DNA of 64,000 bases. Origin: an uncultured SAR86 cluster bacterium. Lineage in GTDB: Bacteria > Pseudomonadota > Gammaproteobacteria > Magnimaribacterales > D2472. The stretch is taken from contig CABWYS010000001.1 of the NCBI GenBank assembly GCA_902509555.1, forward strand, positions 62,001-126,000, in the 5' to 3' direction. The translations under genes and the position numbers were made by a program. The number at the start of each line of letters is the position of its first letter. Position 1 is the first letter of the stretch. A model generated the notes under the pieces. It was not told the DNA's origin, did not search any database, and worked only from the letters and a program-made list of their open reading frames with translations. Positions 12,447-27,021 of the stretch are shown here, in pieces.

Positions 12447-14540
12447 TTAAGAAGTTTTTAACTGCTCAGCAATGTTATTTGGAACTTCAGCATATTTAAG
12501 AAATTCCATAGAAAAGCTTGCTCTACCTTGAGTTGCAGACCTTAAATCTGTTGCATATCCAAACATCTCCGATAAAGGCACTTCTGACCTCACGGTTTTT
12601 CCAGTTGGGATTTCATCCATTCCCAAAATTATTCCCCTTCTTCTATTTAAATCACCCACAACATCACCCATATGCTCTTCTGGAGTGACAACTTCTACTG
12701 CCATCATTGGCTCCAAGAGGACTGGACGTGCTTTAAGGCATCCTTCTTTTAATGCCATAGATCCAGCAATTTTAAAAGCCATTTCGCTCGAATCAACATC
12801 ATGGAATGACCCATCATATAAAGTTGCCCGCAGCGCAAGCAGAGGGTAGCCAGCAATCACACCATTTTTCATTTGCTCTTGAATACCCTTATCAACAGCT
12901 GGTATGTATTCTTTAGGAACTACACCTCCAACAATCTTATCCACAAACTCATATTCATCATCTAACCCAAGTGGTTCTAATTTCAGCCAAACATGGCCAT
13001 ATTGTCCTTTACCACCACTTTGCCTAACAAATTTTCCTTCAATATCGACTGATTCTCTGATTGTTTCACGATAAGAAACCTGTGGTTTACCAATATTTGC
13101 CTCTACATCAAACTCTCTTCTCATTCTGTCAACCAGAACATCTAAATGAAGTTCACCCATTCCTGAGATAATTGTTTGAGCAGACTCCTCATCGGTATGA
13201 ACTCTAAATGATGGATCTTCTTGAGCAAGCTTGCCAAGAGCAACGCCCATCTTCTCTTGATCTGATTTTGTTTTTGGCTCTACAGCTACTGAAATTACTG
13301 GCTCAGGAAAATCCATTCTCTCAAGCACAACCTGATCGCCTAAGTCACAAAGAGTATCTCCAGTGGTAACATCTTTAAGTCCAATACATGCAGCAATATC
13401 ACCAGCACGTATCTCTTTAATTTCATTACGATCATTTGAATGCATTTGCACCATTCGGCCAACTCTTTCTTTCTTTGTTTTGGTTGAGTTCATTACACCG
13501 TCGCCAACAGAGAGCACTCCAGAATAAACTCTAATAAATGTTAAAGTTCCAACAAAGGGATCGGTAGCAATTTTGAAAGCCAATGCTGAAAATGGCTCTT
13601 CGTCTGAAGATGATCTGCTGATTTCAACTTCCTCATCATCAGGCAATGATCCTTTAATGGCCTTAACTTCATTTGGAGCAGGCAAATATTCAATCGCAGC
13701 ATCTAAGACAGCTTGTACGCCTTTATTTTTAAATGCTGAACCACAAAAAGCAGGAACTATTTCATTTGCAAGAGTTCTAACTCTAATCCCTTCTTTAATC
13801 TGCTCTGGGCTTAATTCACCATTCTCTATATATGCATTCATTAATTCTTCATTTGCTTCTGCTGCACTTTCAACCATAGACTCTCTTAGAGATTCGCATG
13901 TATCTAAAATATCTGCTGGAATTTCTTGCTCTTCAAAAGTGAGTCCTTGATCATCCTCATTCCAAAAGATAGCTTTCATCTTAACTAAATCAACTACGCC
14001 TTTAAAATTCTCCTCTGCCCCAATGTTGTATTGCATAGGAACAACATTTGCTTTTAATCTATCCTTGATTTGATCAGTTACTCGTGAGAAATCTGCACCA
14101 GCTCTATCCATTTTGTTTACAAAAACAATTCTAGGAACCTCATATCTATCTGCTTGTCGCCAAACAGTTTCTGATTGAGGCTCAACACCGGAAGTTCCAC
14201 AAAATACCACTACTGCTCCATCTAAAACTCTTAAAGATCTTTCAACCTCAATAGTAAAATCTACGTGGCCAGGTGTATCGATGATATTAATTCTATGTTG
14301 AGGAAATTGTTGCTCCATGCCTGACCAAAAGCAGGTAGTTGCTGCTGAGGTAATAGTAATACCTCTTTCTTGCTCTTGCTCCATCCAATCCATGGTTGCT
14401 GCGCCATCATGAACTTCACCAATTTTATGAGATAACCCTGTATAAAAAAGGACTCTCTCAGTAGTAGTGGTTTTACCCGCATCAACATGAGCACAAATAC
14501 CAATATTTCTGTACTTACTAAGTTCAGTCTGTCTAGCCAT
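12447..14540 (-). CDS. fusA: Elongation factor G
   Basis: 697 aa, [18 protein letters not shown] GTPase motif. Confidence 0.99.
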   Translation of the reverse strand: MARQTELSKYRNIGICAHVDAGKTTTTERVLFYTGLSHKIGEVHDGAATMDWMEQEQERGITITSAATTCFWSGMEQQFPQHRINIIDTPGHVDFTIEVERSLRVLDGAVVVFCGTSGVEPQSETVWRQADRYEVPRIVFVNKMDRAGADFSRVTDQIKDRLKANVVPMQYNIGAEENFKGVVDLVKMKAIFWNEDDQGLTFEEQEIPADILDTCESLRESMVESAAEANEELMNAYIENGELSPEQIKEGIRVRTLANEIVPAFCGSAFKNKGVQAVLDAAIEYLPAPNEVKAIKGSLPDDEEVEISRSSSDEEPFSALAFKIATDPFVGTLTFIRVYSGVLSVGDGVMNSTKTKKERVGRMVQMHSNDRNEIKEIRAGDIAACIGLKDVTTGDTLCDLGDQVVLERMDFPEPVISVAVEPKTKSDQEKMGVALGKLAQEDPSFRVHTDEESAQTIISGMGELHLDVLVDRMRREFDVEANIGKPQVSYRETIRESVDIEGKFVRQSGGKGQYGHVWLKLEPLGLDDEYEFVDKIVGGVVPKEYIPAVDKGIQEQMKNGVIAGYPLLALRATLYDGSFHDVDSSEMAFKIAGSMALKEGCLKARPVLLEPMMAVEVVTPEEHMGDVVGDLNRRRGIILGMDEIPTGKTVRSEVPLSEMFGYATDLRSATQGRASFSMEFLKYAEVPNNIAEQLKTS

Positions 14541-14565
14541 ATTAAAACCTATGAAATGTTACTAA

Positions 14566-15410
<845 letters not shown>

Positions 15411-15429
15411 AATTTAATAGTTGGACGCG

Positions 15430-15458
15430 ATTTTATAGACATGATTCACTACGGTCAA
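15430..15458 (-). promoter_or_regulatory. Sigma-70 type promoter for the str operon
   Basis: Minus strand TTGACC-17 bp-TAAAAT in the short gap between rpoC and rpsL. Confidence 0.55.
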
Positions 15459-15460
15459 CA

Positions 15461-18400
15461 TTATTCCTCAGTTTCTTGTAATTCTTGTCGTAATGCTGCT
15501 TCAATGTCGTCCTCAGATAGCATCGATTCAGAAGAATCACTTGCTTTCTTAGCAGCCATTTGATCGTGGAACTCCATTCCGGTACCAGCTGGTATCAATC
15601 TTCCTACAACAACATTTTCCTTCAAGCCTCTTAAGTAATCCACTTTACCTGTTACAGATGCTTCTGTTAAAACACGTGTAGTTTCTTGGAAAGAAGCAGC
15701 TGAAATAAATGAATTAGTTGTAAGGGAAGCTTTAGTGATTCCAAGAAGAACTCTTTCAAAACGAGCAGGCTCTTTGTTTGCTGCAACAGCTTTAGCATTT
15801 TCTTCTACCAATTCAGCATATTCAACTTGATCGCCTTGAATAAACTTAGTATCTTCGCCATCAACAATTAATGCCTTTCTAAGCATTTGACGCAATATAG
15901 TTTCAATGTGTTTATCATTAATTAGCACGCCTTGAAGCCTGTAAACATCTTGAATTTCATTAACTATAAAGTTAGTTAACTGGGGGATTCCTCTTAAGCG
16001 CAATATATCATGAGGGCTTAATGGGCCGTCGGAGATAATGTCACCTTTTTCGATTCTCTCACCCTCAAACACTGTTAATATTCTGTGTTTAGGAATAAGC
16101 ATCTCAACATTTTGAGTTTTCTTAGTCGCTCCATCGGGAGTTATAACCAATCTAACCTTGCCCTTAGTTTCTTTTCCAAAAGCAATAATTCCACTTTCTT
16201 CAGCAAGCACCGCCGCATCTTTAGGCTTTCTTGCTTCAAAAAGATCAGCAACCCTTGGAAGACCACCTGTAATATCTTTAGTTTTTGATCCTTCTAATGG
16301 TATCCTTGCTAAGACTTCACCTGCATGCAATTTTTTACCATCTTTTAAATTAACCAATGCCTTAGCAGGTAAAGAGTAATTTGCTGGTGTTTTATGCTCA
16401 CCTAATGGAACAGGCTTACCTTTTGCGTCAACCAGGGCGATAGATGGAACCTTCTCTTTTCCTGCAGAAGGTCTTTCCGCTACATCAATAACCTCAATAC
16501 TACTTAGTCCAGTAAGTTCATCGGTTTTTGAGCGGACAGTTACACCATCATCTATGTCTGTAAATTGAACAATTCCTTCAACCTCACTAATAATTGGGCG
16601 AGTATATGGATCCCAGCCTGCAATTTTCAGTCCTGGCTCTACATTTGTTTGATCATCTACAAATAAAGTAGCTCCATAGATTAATTTATGTTGCTCAATT
16701 AATTTTCCTTTTTCATCAGTCAATGTAACTTGGCTATTTCTAGAGACAACAACCTCTTGCTTATTTTTGTTGGTAACTGTTTTCATGTCTGAAGAAAAGT
16801 TAATCATTCCAGCATTATTAACAACAATTGCATTATCTTCTGATGAGCTAGACGCAGCTCCACCAATATGGAAAGTACGCATTGTTAATTGAGTTCCTGG
16901 CTCACCAATTGATTGTGCAGCCACAACTCCAACAGCTTCTCCCCTATGAACTAGGTGACCCCTGGCTAAATCTCTACCATAGCACTTAGAGCAAACACCA
17001 TAACTGGCTTCGCAAGTCATTGGTGATCTAACTTTTAGTGATGAAATATTTAATTCATCAATTTTCTTCACTGAATCCTCATCAATAAGATGGCCAATTG
17101 GATAAACCTCTTCTCCATCTGCATTAAAGATTGGTTCAGCAATTACCCTGCCAAGAATCCTTTCTGTAAGTGGTTGAATAATATCTCCACCCTCAACAAT
17201 TGATGAAACAACAATTGATTGATCAGTTCCACAATCATCCTCAACAACAACAGAATCCATAGCAACATCACATAGCCTTCTAGTTAAATACCCTGAGTTA
17301 GCAGTTTTAAGGGCTGTATCAGCTAAACCTTTTCGGGCTCCATGAGTCGAGATAAAGTACTGAAGGACAGATAATCCCTCTCTAAAGTTTGCAGTAATTG
17401 GAGTTTCAATAATAGAGCCATCTGGCTTAGACATTAATCCACGCATTCCAGAGAGCTGCCTTATCTGAGCAGGAGATCCTCTAGCACCGGAGTCCGCATA
17501 AATAAATACAGAGTTAAATGATCCCTGATCAACCTCTTTACCTTCAGCATCTTCAACTTGATCTGTGCTGATTTTTGTCATCATTGCTTTTGCAACTTTT
17601 TCATTTGCACGAGACCAAATATCAATTACTTTATTATATCTTTCTCCTTGGGTAACAAGGCCAGACTCATATTGTGATTCAATCGATTTAACTTCTTTTT
17701 CCGCAGCATCAATAATACCTGGCTTCTCTTCTGGAATAACGAAATCATCCACACCAATTGAGGATCCAGAACGTGTTGAATGTTCAAACCCAAGATACAT
17801 GAGCTGATCTGCGAAGATCACGGTATCCTTTAGACCAGCCTTTCTATATGAAATATCTATTAAATTAGAAACAGATTTCTTATCTAAAGTTTTATTTACA
17901 TTATCAAAGCCAACCTCAATAGGCGCAATTCTCCAGACCAATACTCTACCTACTGTTGTATCTTCGAGGAAGGTTCCTTTATCAGCATTGGTAATCCTAA
18001 CTTTAATATTTGCGTGAATGTCTAAGGTCTCAGACTCATATGCTCTTAATACTTCATCAGGATTACTGAATACTCTGCCATCGCCTTTAACATTTACTTT
18101 ATCTCGAGTCATGTAATAAAGGCCTAAAACTATGTCCTGTGTAGGATTGATAATTGGCTCGCCATTTGCAGGAGATAAGATATTATTTGTGGACATCATT
18201 AGAGCTCTAGCTTCTAGTTGCGCTTCAATGGAAAGAGGAACATGAACAGCCATCTGATCTCCATCAAAGTCTGCGTTAAAAGCAACACAAACTAAAGGAT
18301 GCAGCTGAATAGCCTTACCTTCAACTAGAAGAGGTTCAAAAGCTTGGATTCCTAATCTATGGAGAGTTGGGGCTCTGTTTAATAGTATTGGATGTTCTCT

Positions 18401-19642
18401 AATTACATCTTCTAAAATTTCCCAAACTTCTGGTGTTTCTCTTTCTACTAATTTTTTAGCCGCTTTAATAGTGGTAGCAAGTTCTTTCTGCTCAAGCTTT
18501 CCATATACATATGGTTTGAATAACTCAAGCGCCATTTTTTTTGGCAGTCCGCATTGATGTAATTTCAAATTTGGACCTGCAACAATTACAGATCTGCCTG
18601 AATAATCAACACGCTTACCTAGTAAATTTTGTCTGAATCTTCCTCCTTTACCTTTAATCATGTCAGCCAAAGATTTAAGTGGTCGCTTGTTAGTTCCAGT
18701 AATTACGCGCCCTCTTCTTCCATTATCAAGAAGCGCATCAACACTCTCTTGAAGCATTCTTTTTTCATTTCTGACAATAATATCTGGAGCACTTAACTCC
18801 AATAAACGCTTTAATCTGTTATTCCTATTAATGACCCTTCTATAAAGATCATTAAGATCTGAAGTCGCAAAACGGCCTCCCTCTAAAGGAACCAAAGGCC
18901 TGAGATCAGGAGGTAAAACTGGCAGGACATTCATGATCATCCATTCTGGCTTATTTCCAGACTCATTAAATGCTTCGAGAAGCTTTAATCTTTTAGATAA
19001 TTTTTTAAGTTTAGTTTCTGAATTGGTTTGTGGCACTTCCTCGCGAATGATTCGAATCTCTTCTTCTAAATCAATCTCTTGTAATAGCATTTGAACAGCT
19101 TCTGCACCCATGGAAGCTGTAAATTCGTCACCATACTCATCGAAGGCTTCAACAAATTCTTCTTCCGTTAAGATTTGACATTTTTCCAATTCTGTTAAAC
19201 CAGGATCAGTAACGATATAACTTTCAAAATATAAAACTCGTTCAATTTCTCTAAGTGTAATATCAAGCAGTAATCCAATTCTTGAAGGAAGTGATTTTAA
19301 AAACCAGATATGTGCAACGGGTGCAGCAAGTTCAATATGCCCCATTCTCTCTCTTCTTACTTTTGCTAGAGTCACTTCTACTCCACACTTTTCACACACA
19401 ACACCACGATGCTTCATACGCTTGTATTTTCCACATACACACTCGTAATCTTTTACTGGGCCAAAGATTTTGGCACAGAAAAGACCATCTCTTTCTGGTT
19501 TAAAAGTACGATAGTTGATAGTTTCAGGTTTTTTTACTTCGCCAAATGACCAAGATCTGACCATCTGAGGAGAAGCAAGCCCAGCAGTAATTGAAGAAAA
19601 ATCTTCTTGCTTAGCCTTTAACGAATTTAGTAAATCTTTCAA
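15461..19642 (-). CDS. rpoC: RNA polymerase beta' subunit
   Basis: 1393 aa with [12 protein letters not shown] catalytic motif. Confidence 0.99.
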   Translation of the reverse strand: MKDLLNSLKAKQEDFSSITAGLASPQMVRSWSFGEVKKPETINYRTFKPERDGLFCAKIFGPVKDYECVCGKYKRMKHRGVVCEKCGVEVTLAKVRRERMGHIELAAPVAHIWFLKSLPSRIGLLLDITLREIERVLYFESYIVTDPGLTELEKCQILTEEEFVEAFDEYGDEFTASMGAEAVQMLLQEIDLEEEIRIIREEVPQTNSETKLKKLSKRLKLLEAFNESGNKPEWMIMNVLPVLPPDLRPLVPLEGGRFATSDLNDLYRRVINRNNRLKRLLELSAPDIIVRNEKRMLQESVDALLDNGRRGRVITGTNKRPLKSLADMIKGKGGRFRQNLLGKRVDYSGRSVIVAGPNLKLHQCGLPKKMALELFKPYVYGKLEQKELATTIKAAKKLVERETPEVWEILEDVIREHPILLNRAPTLHRLGIQAFEPLLVEGKAIQLHPLVCVAFNADFDGDQMAVHVPLSIEAQLEARALMMSTNNILSPANGEPIINPTQDIVLGLYYMTRDKVNVKGDGRVFSNPDEVLRAYESETLDIHANIKVRITNADKGTFLEDTTVGRVLVWRIAPIEVGFDNVNKTLDKKSVSNLIDISYRKAGLKDTVIFADQLMYLGFEHSTRSGSSIGVDDFVIPEEKPGIIDAAEKEVKSIESQYESGLVTQGERYNKVIDIWSRANEKVAKAMMTKISTDQVEDAEGKEVDQGSFNSVFIYADSGARGSPAQIRQLSGMRGLMSKPDGSIIETPITANFREGLSVLQYFISTHGARKGLADTALKTANSGYLTRRLCDVAMDSVVVEDDCGTDQSIVVSSIVEGGDIIQPLTERILGRVIAEPIFNADGEEVYPIGHLIDEDSVKKIDELNISSLKVRSPMTCEASYGVCSKCYGRDLARGHLVHRGEAVGVVAAQSIGEPGTQLTMRTFHIGGAASSSSEDNAIVVNNAGMINFSSDMKTVTNKNKQEVVVSRNSQVTLTDEKGKLIEQHKLIYGATLFVDDQTNVEPGLKIAGWDPYTRPIISEVEGIVQFTDIDDGVTVRSKTDELTGLSSIEVIDVAERPSAGKEKVPSIALVDAKGKPVPLGEHKTPANYSLPAKALVNLKDGKKLHAGEVLARIPLEGSKTKDITGGLPRVADLFEARKPKDAAVLAEESGIIAFGKETKGKVRLVITPDGATKKTQNVEMLIPKHRILTVFEGERIEKGDIISDGPLSPHDILRLRGIPQLTNFIVNEIQDVYRLQGVLINDKHIETILRQMLRKALIVDGEDTKFIQGDQVEYAELVEENAKAVAANKEPARFERVLLGITKASLTTNSFISAASFQETTRVLTEASVTGKVDYLRGLKENVVVGRLIPAGTGMEFHDQMAAKKASDSSESMLSEDDIEAALRQELQETEE

Positions 19643-19651
19643 TTATTTCTC

Positions 19652-22600
19652 CTAATTTTCAGAATCAAGTTCTAGGTTAATTCCAAGTGATCGAATCTCT
19701 TTTGTTAGTACATTGAATGACTCAGGGATATTTGCATCCATTTCATAGTTCCCATCAACAATATTTTTATACATTTTAGTTCTACCAGGAACATCATCAG
19801 ATTTAACTGTGAGCATTTCTTGAAGAGTATATGAGGCGCCATATGCTTCGAGAGCCCATACTTCCATTTCACCAAATCTTTGACCACCAAACTGAGCTTT
19901 ACCGCCAAGAGGTTGCTGAGTAACAAGACTGTATGAGCCTGTAGAACGAGCATGCATTTTGTCATCAACCAAATGATTTAGTTTAATCATATACATGTAT
20001 CCAACCGTTACTGGTCGCTCAAACTGTCTCCCAGTTCTTCCATCGAAGAGAGTCAATTGGCCTGACTCAGGAAGATCAGCAAGCTTTAATAATTCTTTAA
20101 TCTCAGATTCTTTAGCGCCATCAAAGACAGGAGTTGCAATTGGTAAGCCTTCTGTGAGATTGCTTGCCAAGGACTGAATTTCAGTATTATTAAAGGAGTT
20201 GAGATCTTCTTTAATAGTTGCATTCTTGTTATACAAAACGTCTAAGTATTTTTTCAGCTCATCAGCTTTTGCTTTGGCTTTAATCATTTTATTGATTTTT
20301 TCGCCAATTCCTTTTGCAGCTGATCCCATATGAGTCTCAAGAATTTGTCCCACGTTCATTCGAGATGGAACACCAAGAGGATTCAAGACAATATCAACAG
20401 GGTTTCCATCATTGTCATATGGCATATCCTCAATTGGCATAATCTCTGATATGACGCCTTTGTTACCATGTCTACCAGCCATCTTATCTCCGGGTTGAAT
20501 TCTTCTTTTCACTGCAAGATATACTTTTACAATTTTAATAACTCCAGGTGCAAGATCATGGCCTCTAGTAATCTTTTGCTTTTTCACATCAAAGCTTTCC
20601 TGAATATCTTTCAGATATTGCTTTAAAGCTTTCTCCGCATCTTCAATTTTAGTATTTGCAGAGTCATCAGACGTTCTGACTGACAGCAAATCATCCAAGC
20701 TCAGCTCTGATAAATCATCAGCTGAAGGATTAGAGCCCTTCTTAAGTCCTGGACCCTTTGAGATCTTAGATCCTTTAATAATATCTACGAGACGAATTCT
20801 TGTTGCATCGTTGATAATTTTAATTTGATCATCAGCATCTTTCTTTGCAACAGATAGATGATCGGCCTCAATTGATTGAGTTCTATCATCTTTCTCCATA
20901 CCATCTCTGGTAAAGACTTCTACACAAATTACAGTTCCGTTAATACTTGATGGAACTCTCAATGATGTATCTTTTACATCAGAAGCTTTTTCTCCGAAAA
21001 TTGCACGCAGTAGCTTTTCTTCAGGCGATAATTGAGTTTCACCTTTAGGAGTAATCTTGCCTACTAAAATATCACCAGCTTTAACCTCAGCACCCACATA
21101 AACCATGCCACACTCATCAAGCTTTGCAAGTGATCCTTCGCCAACATTAGGAATGTCAGCTGTGATCTCCTCTGAACCGAGTTTAGTATCCCTTGAAATA
21201 CAAGTTAGCTCTTGGATATGTATGGAAGTAAATCTATCCTCTCTTGAAACTTTTTCGGACATTAAAATAGAATCTTCAAAGTTATATCCATTCCAAGGCA
21301 TGAATGCTATTCGAATATTTTGACCTAATGCTAACTCACCATTATCTACTGACGGTCCATCAGCTAGGATGTCTCCAAATTTAACCTTATCCCCAACTGA
21401 AACCAGAGGTCTCTGATTGATACATGTATTTTGATTGGATCTTGTGTACTTTGTAAGATTGTAAATATCAACAGCATTATTTGAGTTCTTAGAATCAGTT
21501 ACACGAACCACAATTCTTGCAGCATCAACATTTTCAACAACACCATTATTCTTGGCCACAACACAAACACCAGAATCACCAGCTACAATTGTTTCAAAAC
21601 CAGTTCCAACGAGAGGTTTCTCAGGTTTTAAGACTGGTACAGCTTGGCGCATCATGTTTGAACCCATCAGCGCTCTGTTGGCATCATCGTGTTCAAGAAA
21701 AGGAATTAAAGAAGCTGCAACTGAAACAACCTGTTGAGGAGCCACATCCATCAAATCAATTCTTTCAGGGCTCATCAACGCAGAATCACCGCTGTGTCGA
21801 ACTGGCACAAGGTCGTCTGCAAATTTTCCAGATTTATCTAATACCGCATTTGCCTGAGCAATAATGTGCTCTCCTTCATCAATTGCAGAAAGATAAATAA
21901 TGTCATTAGTTACCTTGCCTTTAACAACTTTTCTGTATGGGCTTTCTATAAATCCGTAAGAATTAGTTCTTGAATAACATGCAAATGAATTGATGAGTCC
22001 GATATTTGGGCCTTCAGGTGTTTCGATTGGACATAGTCTCCCATAATGGGTTGGATGCACATCTCTTACCTCAAAACCAGCGCGTTCTCTTGTTAAGCCG
22101 CCTGGCCCGAGCGCTGAAACTCTTCGCTTATGTGTAATTTCAGACAAAGGATTATTCTGATCCATAAACTGAGATAGCTGACTAGAACCAAAAAATTCTT
22201 TTATAGCAGCGGTAACTGGTTTTGCATTGATAAGATCCTGCGGGCCAAGCTCATCAGCTTCAGCCATACTAAGTCTTTCTCTCACAGCTCTTTCTACTCT
22301 AATTAAACCAACTCTAAATTGATTGGCTGTCATTTCACCTACAGATCTAACGCGTCTATTACCTAAGTGATCAATATCATCAACAGTATCATGCCCATCT
22401 CTGATCGCCACTATTCCTTTCATGACACCCAAGATGTCATCAAGATCTAAAATTCCAGGGGTTTCTTTTGAAGTATCTATTTTTAATCTACGATTAAATT
22501 TCATTCTGCCAACTTCAGAAAGATCATAGCGTTCATGATTGAAAAATAGATTTTGAAATAATTGCTCGGCTGAATCCTTGGTTGGTGGCTCACCAGGTCT

Positions 22601-23722
22601 CATCATTCTGTATATTTCAACCAATGCCTCTAGCCTATTTGAAGTAGGATCAGCCCTAAGAGTCGTAGAAATATATGGACCTTTATCAAGATCATTAATG
22701 TATAAAGTATGAAGTTCGGTTATATTTGCTTCCCTTATAGCTTCAATGATTGATTGGTCTATTTCGGTATTTGCGGAGACTAAAACTTCTCCAGTCTCTT
22801 GATTAAATATATCTTTTGCAAGAACTTTGCCAATCAAAAAATCGTCCTCAACTTTAAGTGAAGACATTTTAGCTTGCTCGAGCTCACGAACATGACGTGC
22901 AGTAATTCTCTTGTTAGCTTCAACAACAACTTTTGATTTAATTTTTAGGTCAACTGGTAGTGTTTGACCTCTCAATCTAGATGGAATTAATTCAATGCTA
23001 ATTCCAGCTTTTTCTATTTGAACATTATCTACTTCATAAAAATTCTTGAGAATTTCCTCAGTGCCCATATCCATAGCTTTTAAGATTATGGTAGCTGGTA
23101 TTTTTCTTCTTCTATCAATTCGGCAAAATAGGTTATCCTTTGGATCAAATTCAAAATCCAGCCAAGAGCCTCTATAAGGGATGATCCGAGCAGAATACAA
23201 GACTTTACCAGATGAATGTGTTTTACCTTTATCATGATCAAAGAAAACGCCTGGAGATCTATGAAGCTGATTAACGACAACTCTTTCTGTGCCGTTAATA
23301 ACAAAAGAGCCGTTTTCAGTCATCAATGGCACCTCGCCCATGAAAACCTCTCCCTCTTTAACATCTTTTACTTCTTGGAAGTTCGTGTCTCGATCATAAA
23401 TCACTAAACGGACTACAATTCGAAGGGGCGCAGAATAACTAAGACCTTGAATTAAGCACTCTTGTACTGTGTAACCAGGCTTTCCTAATTCGTATGAAAC
23501 ATATTCAAGGGCAGCATTACCAGAAACACTAGTAATAGGAAAAAGGGTTTGAAAAACTTCTTCAAGACCCTTATTTTCTCTTGCACCTGCCTCAACATGT
23601 TGTTGAAGAAATTGTGTGTAAGATTCAAGCTGAGTCTCAATCAGCTTAGGAAGCTTCATAACTTTTGGAAGTCTTCCGAAGTTTTTTCTAATTCTTCTTT
23701 TTTCTGTATAGCTATATGACAT
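19652..23722 (-). CDS. rpoB: RNA polymerase beta subunit
   Basis: 1356 aa, [27 protein letters not shown] rif region. Confidence 0.99.
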   Translation of the reverse strand: MSYSYTEKRRIRKNFGRLPKVMKLPKLIETQLESYTQFLQQHVEAGARENKGLEEVFQTLFPITSVSGNAALEYVSYELGKPGYTVQECLIQGLSYSAPLRIVVRLVIYDRDTNFQEVKDVKEGEVFMGEVPLMTENGSFVINGTERVVVNQLHRSPGVFFDHDKGKTHSSGKVLYSARIIPYRGSWLDFEFDPKDNLFCRIDRRRKIPATIILKAMDMGTEEILKNFYEVDNVQIEKAGISIELIPSRLRGQTLPVDLKIKSKVVVEANKRITARHVRELEQAKMSSLKVEDDFLIGKVLAKDIFNQETGEVLVSANTEIDQSIIEAIREANITELHTLYINDLDKGPYISTTLRADPTSNRLEALVEIYRMMRPGEPPTKDSAEQLFQNLFFNHERYDLSEVGRMKFNRRLKIDTSKETPGILDLDDILGVMKGIVAIRDGHDTVDDIDHLGNRRVRSVGEMTANQFRVGLIRVERAVRERLSMAEADELGPQDLINAKPVTAAIKEFFGSSQLSQFMDQNNPLSEITHKRRVSALGPGGLTRERAGFEVRDVHPTHYGRLCPIETPEGPNIGLINSFACYSRTNSYGFIESPYRKVVKGKVTNDIIYLSAIDEGEHIIAQANAVLDKSGKFADDLVPVRHSGDSALMSPERIDLMDVAPQQVVSVAASLIPFLEHDDANRALMGSNMMRQAVPVLKPEKPLVGTGFETIVAGDSGVCVVAKNNGVVENVDAARIVVRVTDSKNSNNAVDIYNLTKYTRSNQNTCINQRPLVSVGDKVKFGDILADGPSVDNGELALGQNIRIAFMPWNGYNFEDSILMSEKVSREDRFTSIHIQELTCISRDTKLGSEEITADIPNVGEGSLAKLDECGMVYVGAEVKAGDILVGKITPKGETQLSPEEKLLRAIFGEKASDVKDTSLRVPSSINGTVICVEVFTRDGMEKDDRTQSIEADHLSVAKKDADDQIKIINDATRIRLVDIIKGSKISKGPGLKKGSNPSADDLSELSLDDLLSVRTSDDSANTKIEDAEKALKQYLKDIQESFDVKKQKITRGHDLAPGVIKIVKVYLAVKRRIQPGDKMAGRHGNKGVISEIMPIEDMPYDNDGNPVDIVLNPLGVPSRMNVGQILETHMGSAAKGIGEKINKMIKAKAKADELKKYLDVLYNKNATIKEDLNSFNNTEIQSLASNLTEGLPIATPVFDGAKESEIKELLKLADLPESGQLTLFDGRTGRQFERPVTVGYMYMIKLNHLVDDKMHARSTGSYSLVTQQPLGGKAQFGGQRFGEMEVWALEAYGASYTLQEMLTVKSDDVPGRTKMYKNIVDGNYEMDANIPESFNVLTKEIRSLGINLELDSEN

Positions 23723-23754
23723 ATGTCGCCCTTTAAAAATGTTTTATTGAAAGA

Positions 23755-24138
23755 TTATTTAAGCTCTGCTGTTGCTCCTGCCTCAGTCAGTTGCTTAAGC
23801 ATTTCTTCAGCATCAGCCTTCTTAACAGCTTCTTTCAAAGTGTTAGGAGCGCCATCTACTAAATCTTTAGCTTCTTTCAATCCAAGCCCGGTAATAGCAC
23901 GTACAGCTTTAATTACTTGAACTTTCTGATCACCAGCTGCAGTTAATACCACATCAAAGTCATCTTTTTCTTCAGCAGCCTCACCAGCGTCGCCACCACC
24001 AGCAGCAGCAGGAGCAGCGGCCACAGCAGCGGCTGCAGTAACACCAAATTTCTCCTCTATAGCTGAAATAAGTTCAACCAAGTCCATAACGGACATTTCC
24101 TCTATCGCGCTTAGAATATCGTCTTTAGATATTGCCAT
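23755..24138 (-). CDS. rplL: 50S ribosomal protein L7/L12
   Basis: Internal Met of ORF 23755..24237: [48 protein letters not shown]. Confidence 0.96.
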   Translation of the reverse strand: MAISKDDILSAIEEMSVMDLVELISAIEEKFGVTAAAAVAAAPAAAGGGDAGEAAEEKDDFDVVLTAAGDQKVQVIKAVRAITGLGLKEAKDLVDGAPNTLKEAVKKADAEEMLKQLTEAGATAELK

Positions 24139-24154
24139 TTTTTTTCTCCTAGAT

Positions 24155-24685
24155 TTAGGCGTTAGCCTGTTTGTTGTCTCGAACTGCAGAAAGAACCCTA
24201 GCCAATTTACTTGGCACTTCATTAAGAAGTGTTGCAAATTTACCTATAGGCGCTTGTAGAACCGCAGCAATGAGAGTTAGTGCCTCTTCTCGTGATGGCA
24301 AAGATGCAAGAACATCAATTTGTGATCCATCAAGAAGTTGCCCTTCCACAACCAAAGCTTTGATCTCAAGAGCTTCAAAGTTTTTTGCGTAAGTTTTTAA
24401 CATCTTCGCTGCTGCACCTGGCTCAGCATATGAGAAAGCAAAAAGTGAGGGACCTGTTAACACTTCATCAGTACAACCAAAGTCAGTGCCTTCAAATGCC
24501 AATTTTGCAAGAGAGTTTTTAATAACCTGGATATGAACTCCAGATTCTGTTCCTTGTTTTCTGATTTCAGTTAATTCAGAAACCTTAAGGCCTCTGGCAT
24601 CTGAAATCACAAGTGAAGATGCAGAAGCTGAAACTTCCTTAACTTCTTGAACTATTCTCTCTTTATCTTCTCTAGCTAACGCCAC
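24155..24685 (-). CDS. rplJ: 50S ribosomal protein L10
   Basis: [33 protein letters not shown]. Confidence 0.97.
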   Translation of the reverse strand: MALAREDKERIVQEVKEVSASASSLVISDARGLKVSELTEIRKQGTESGVHIQVIKNSLAKLAFEGTDFGCTDEVLTGPSLFAFSYAEPGAAAKMLKTYAKNFEALEIKALVVEGQLLDGSQIDVLASLPSREEALTLIAAVLQAPIGKFATLLNEVPSKLARVLSAVRDNKQANA

Positions 24686-24694
24686 AGCAATTCT

Positions 24695-24830
24695 CCTATT
24701 AATGCCTTTCGGCTAATCGGTGACAAACCGCCTACGCAATTTGAACACCACCTACGTAGGAAATTAAGCTTTCGCACCTACGGTCTTTGACGGCTGCGAT
24801 TAACGCAACAATCTAGGGTCAAAAAAGACC
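24695..24830 (-). ncRNA. Probable L10 (rplJ) leader
   Basis: ~150-nt gap between rplA and rplJ rich in complementary segments (repeated CCTACG/CGTAGG) plus hairpin AGGGTC-TTTTTT-GACCCT after rplA; position of the autoregulatory L10 leader in gammaproteobacteria. Boundaries approximate. Confidence 0.5.
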
Positions 24831-24837
24831 CTAAAAC

Positions 24838-25533
24838 TTATACAACTAAGGATGCAGGAGCAACTTTAACCCCTGGTCCCATAGTACTACTTAAAGCAAC
24901 ACTTCGAATATATGAACCTTTAGCAGTAGCTGGCTTTAACTTCTTTACTTCTTCAAGCATAGCCGCTGCATTTTCTTGAATTTGACTTGATGAAAATGAA
25001 ACTTTTCCAATACAACCATGCAATATTCCATTTTTATCTGTTCTAAAACGGACTTGGCCTGATTTAGCATTATTAATTGCTTCTCCAACTTTTTCAGTAA
25101 CTGTTCCTGTCTTTGGATTTGGCATCAGTCCTTTAGGTCCAAGAACCTGACCCAATTGGCCCACTATCTTCATAGCTGCTTGTGATGAAATTACCACATC
25201 AACATCAATTTCTTCTTTTTTAAATTTCTCTGCTAAATCTTCCATACCTACAAAGTCTGCGCCTGCTTCATTAGCCTCCTTGGCTTGATCTCCATCAGCA
25301 AAAACAGCAACAGTAACCGTTTTACCTAGAGAATGGGGAAGTGTGATGGCGCCTCTAACATTCTGATCAGATTTTCCTGGATCGATGCCTAATCTAAGTG
25401 CGATATCTACAGATTCGTCAAACTTATTGGATTTAACTGTTTGAAATATATTCATTGCTTCTTCTAATGAATATGTATTCTCAGGATCAACAAGTTCCAA
25501 CAATTGTTTTTTCTTTTTTGTAAGCTTAGTCAT
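24838..25533 (-). CDS. rplA: 50S ribosomal protein L1
   Basis: L1 signature; synteny. Confidence 0.98.
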   Translation of the reverse strand: MTKLTKKKKQLLELVDPENTYSLEEAMNIFQTVKSNKFDESVDIALRLGIDPGKSDQNVRGAITLPHSLGKTVTVAVFADGDQAKEANEAGADFVGMEDLAEKFKKEEIDVDVVISSQAAMKIVGQLGQVLGPKGLMPNPKTGTVTEKVGEAINNAKSGQVRFRTDKNGILHGCIGKVSFSSSQIQENAAAMLEEVKKLKPATAKGSYIRSVALSSTMGPGVKVAPASLVV

Positions 25534-25958
25534 TATTTAACTTCTACTCCCATACTTCTTGCAGTGCCTGCAATAATTTTAACTGCCTGATCCATATCAT
25601 TTGCATTTAAATCTTTTTGTTTTGCTGTAACAATCTCTTCTAATTGGGCTCTAGTGATAGAGCCAACTTTTTCTCTATTCGGCTCACCACTTCCCTTGCT
25701 TATTCCTGCAGCCTTCTTTATAAGAACAGATGCTGGTGCTGATTTAACCTCAAAAGTAAAGGATTTATCTTCGTATACAGTAATAACAACGGGCAGTGGC
25801 AGTCCTTTTTCCATGCTTTGAGTTTCAGCATTGAATGCATTACAAAAATCCATAATATTGACTGCTGCCTGACCAAGAGCTGGCCCAACCGGAGGGCTTG
25901 GATTTGCTGCGCCTGCAGGTATTTGTAGTTTTAAAATTGTTGCTACGTTCTTTGCCAT
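25533..25958 (-). CDS. rplK: 50S ribosomal protein L11
   Basis: [33 protein letters not shown]. Confidence 0.98.
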   Translation of the reverse strand: MAKNVATILKLQIPAGAANPSPPVGPALGQAAVNIMDFCNAFNAETQSMEKGLPLPVVITVYEDKSFTFEVKSAPASVLIKKAAGISKGSGEPNREKVGSITRAQLEEIVTAKQKDLNANDMDQAVKIIAGTARSMGVEVK

Positions 25959-26485
25959 TATGTTTTCTCTATTTGTATGAAATCTAATTGAACAGGAGTT
26001 GATCTACCAAGGATTTGAACAGAAACCTTCACACTGCTGCGCTCATAGTCGACCTCTTCAACAACTCCATTAAAATCATTGAATGGACCATCGCAAACTC
26101 TTATAACCTCACCAGGCTCAAATAATGTTTTAGGTCTAGGAGCTTCTTCTCCAACTTCAATTCTGTTAATAATGTTATCCACATCGCTTTTTGAAATAGG
26201 AGCTGGTTTATCTTTCTTGCCCCCAACAAATGTACTGACTCTGGGGGTGTGCTTAACAAGTTGCCAAGTATCATCATTCATTTCCATTTCAATTAAGATA
26301 TAGCCTGGGAAAAATTTACGCTCTGTTCTTTTCTTAGCACCACTTTTGAGCTCAACTACTGACTCTGTTGGAACTAAAATTTCACCAAATTGATCTTTTA
26401 AACCGGCAAGCTCAATACGCTCTTCGAGTGCGGCCTTAACTTTAAGCTCGTACCCTGAATATGCCATTATTACGTACCAATTCAC
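25958..26485 (-). CDS. nusG: Transcription termination/antitermination protein NusG
   Basis: [25 protein letters not shown] motif [12 protein letters not shown]. Confidence 0.97.
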   Translation of the reverse strand: MNWYVIMAYSGYELKVKAALEERIELAGLKDQFGEILVPTESVVELKSGAKKRTERKFFPGYILIEMEMNDDTWQLVKHTPRVSTFVGGKKDKPAPISKSDVDNIINRIEVGEEAPRPKTLFEPGEVIRVCDGPFNDFNGVVEEVDYERSSVKVSVQILGRSTPVQLDFIQIEKT

Positions 26486-26492
26486 TTTATAA

Positions 26493-26855
26493 CTATCCTA
26501 AAATTAATTTTGTTAACCAGCTTAAAAGAGATTCTAGCGCCCAAAAAAACAAGCAAAGAACTATGATAGATCCAAAAACAACCATAAAAGTTTGAGTTGT
26601 CTCCATGCGAGTTGGCCAAACCACTCGTCTCATTTCAGTTCTTGACTCCTTCATGAGCGAAACAGCTCCTTTACCAAAGACTGTAGTTGCAAGAATAATA
26701 GTTGCAAGAATAAATAGGGTGACAACAGCAAGCACTCTATATAGAAAAGCTACTTCTGTATAATAACCATTGCCAACAATAGCAATAGAGAAGATGCTTA
26801 TGGACAGAAGCCATTTGATCTTATCGGCAATGTTTGATGCTTTACCCTTTGCCAT
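26493..26855 (-). CDS. secE: Preprotein translocase subunit SecE
   Basis: E(M)RRVVWPTRMETTQTFMVVFG motif; synteny. Confidence 0.96.
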   Translation of the reverse strand: MAKGKASNIADKIKWLLSISIFSIAIVGNGYYTEVAFLYRVLAVVTLFILATIILATTVFGKGAVSLMKESRTEMRRVVWPTRMETTQTFMVVFGSIIVLCLFFWALESLLSWLTKLILG

Positions 26856-26878
26856 ATTTTTTCTTTAAACCAGCTCCT

Positions 26879-26954
26879 TGGCAGGCCAGGAGGGACTTGA
26901 ACCCCCAACCTACGGTTTTGGAGACCGTCGCTCTACCAGTTGAGCTACTGGCCT
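26879..26954 (-). tRNA. tRNA-Trp (CCA anticodon), CCA tail encoded
   Basis: rc AGGCCAGTAGCTCAACTGGTAGAGCGACGGTCTCCAAAACCGTAGGTTGGGGGTTCAAGTCCCTCCTGGCCTGCCA folds as a cloverleaf. Confidence 0.97.
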
Positions 26955-26974
26955 AAATTTTTCTCCTAAAAGAG

Positions 26975-27003
26975 ACAAAAATGCCGAGCTTTAAACTCGG
27001 CAA
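26975..27003 (-). terminator. Intrinsic terminator downstream of tuf
   Basis: Minus strand GCCGAGTTTAAAGCTCGGC followed by ATTTTTG. Confidence 0.75.
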
Positions 27004-27021
27004 AATTGTAAATTTGTTAAA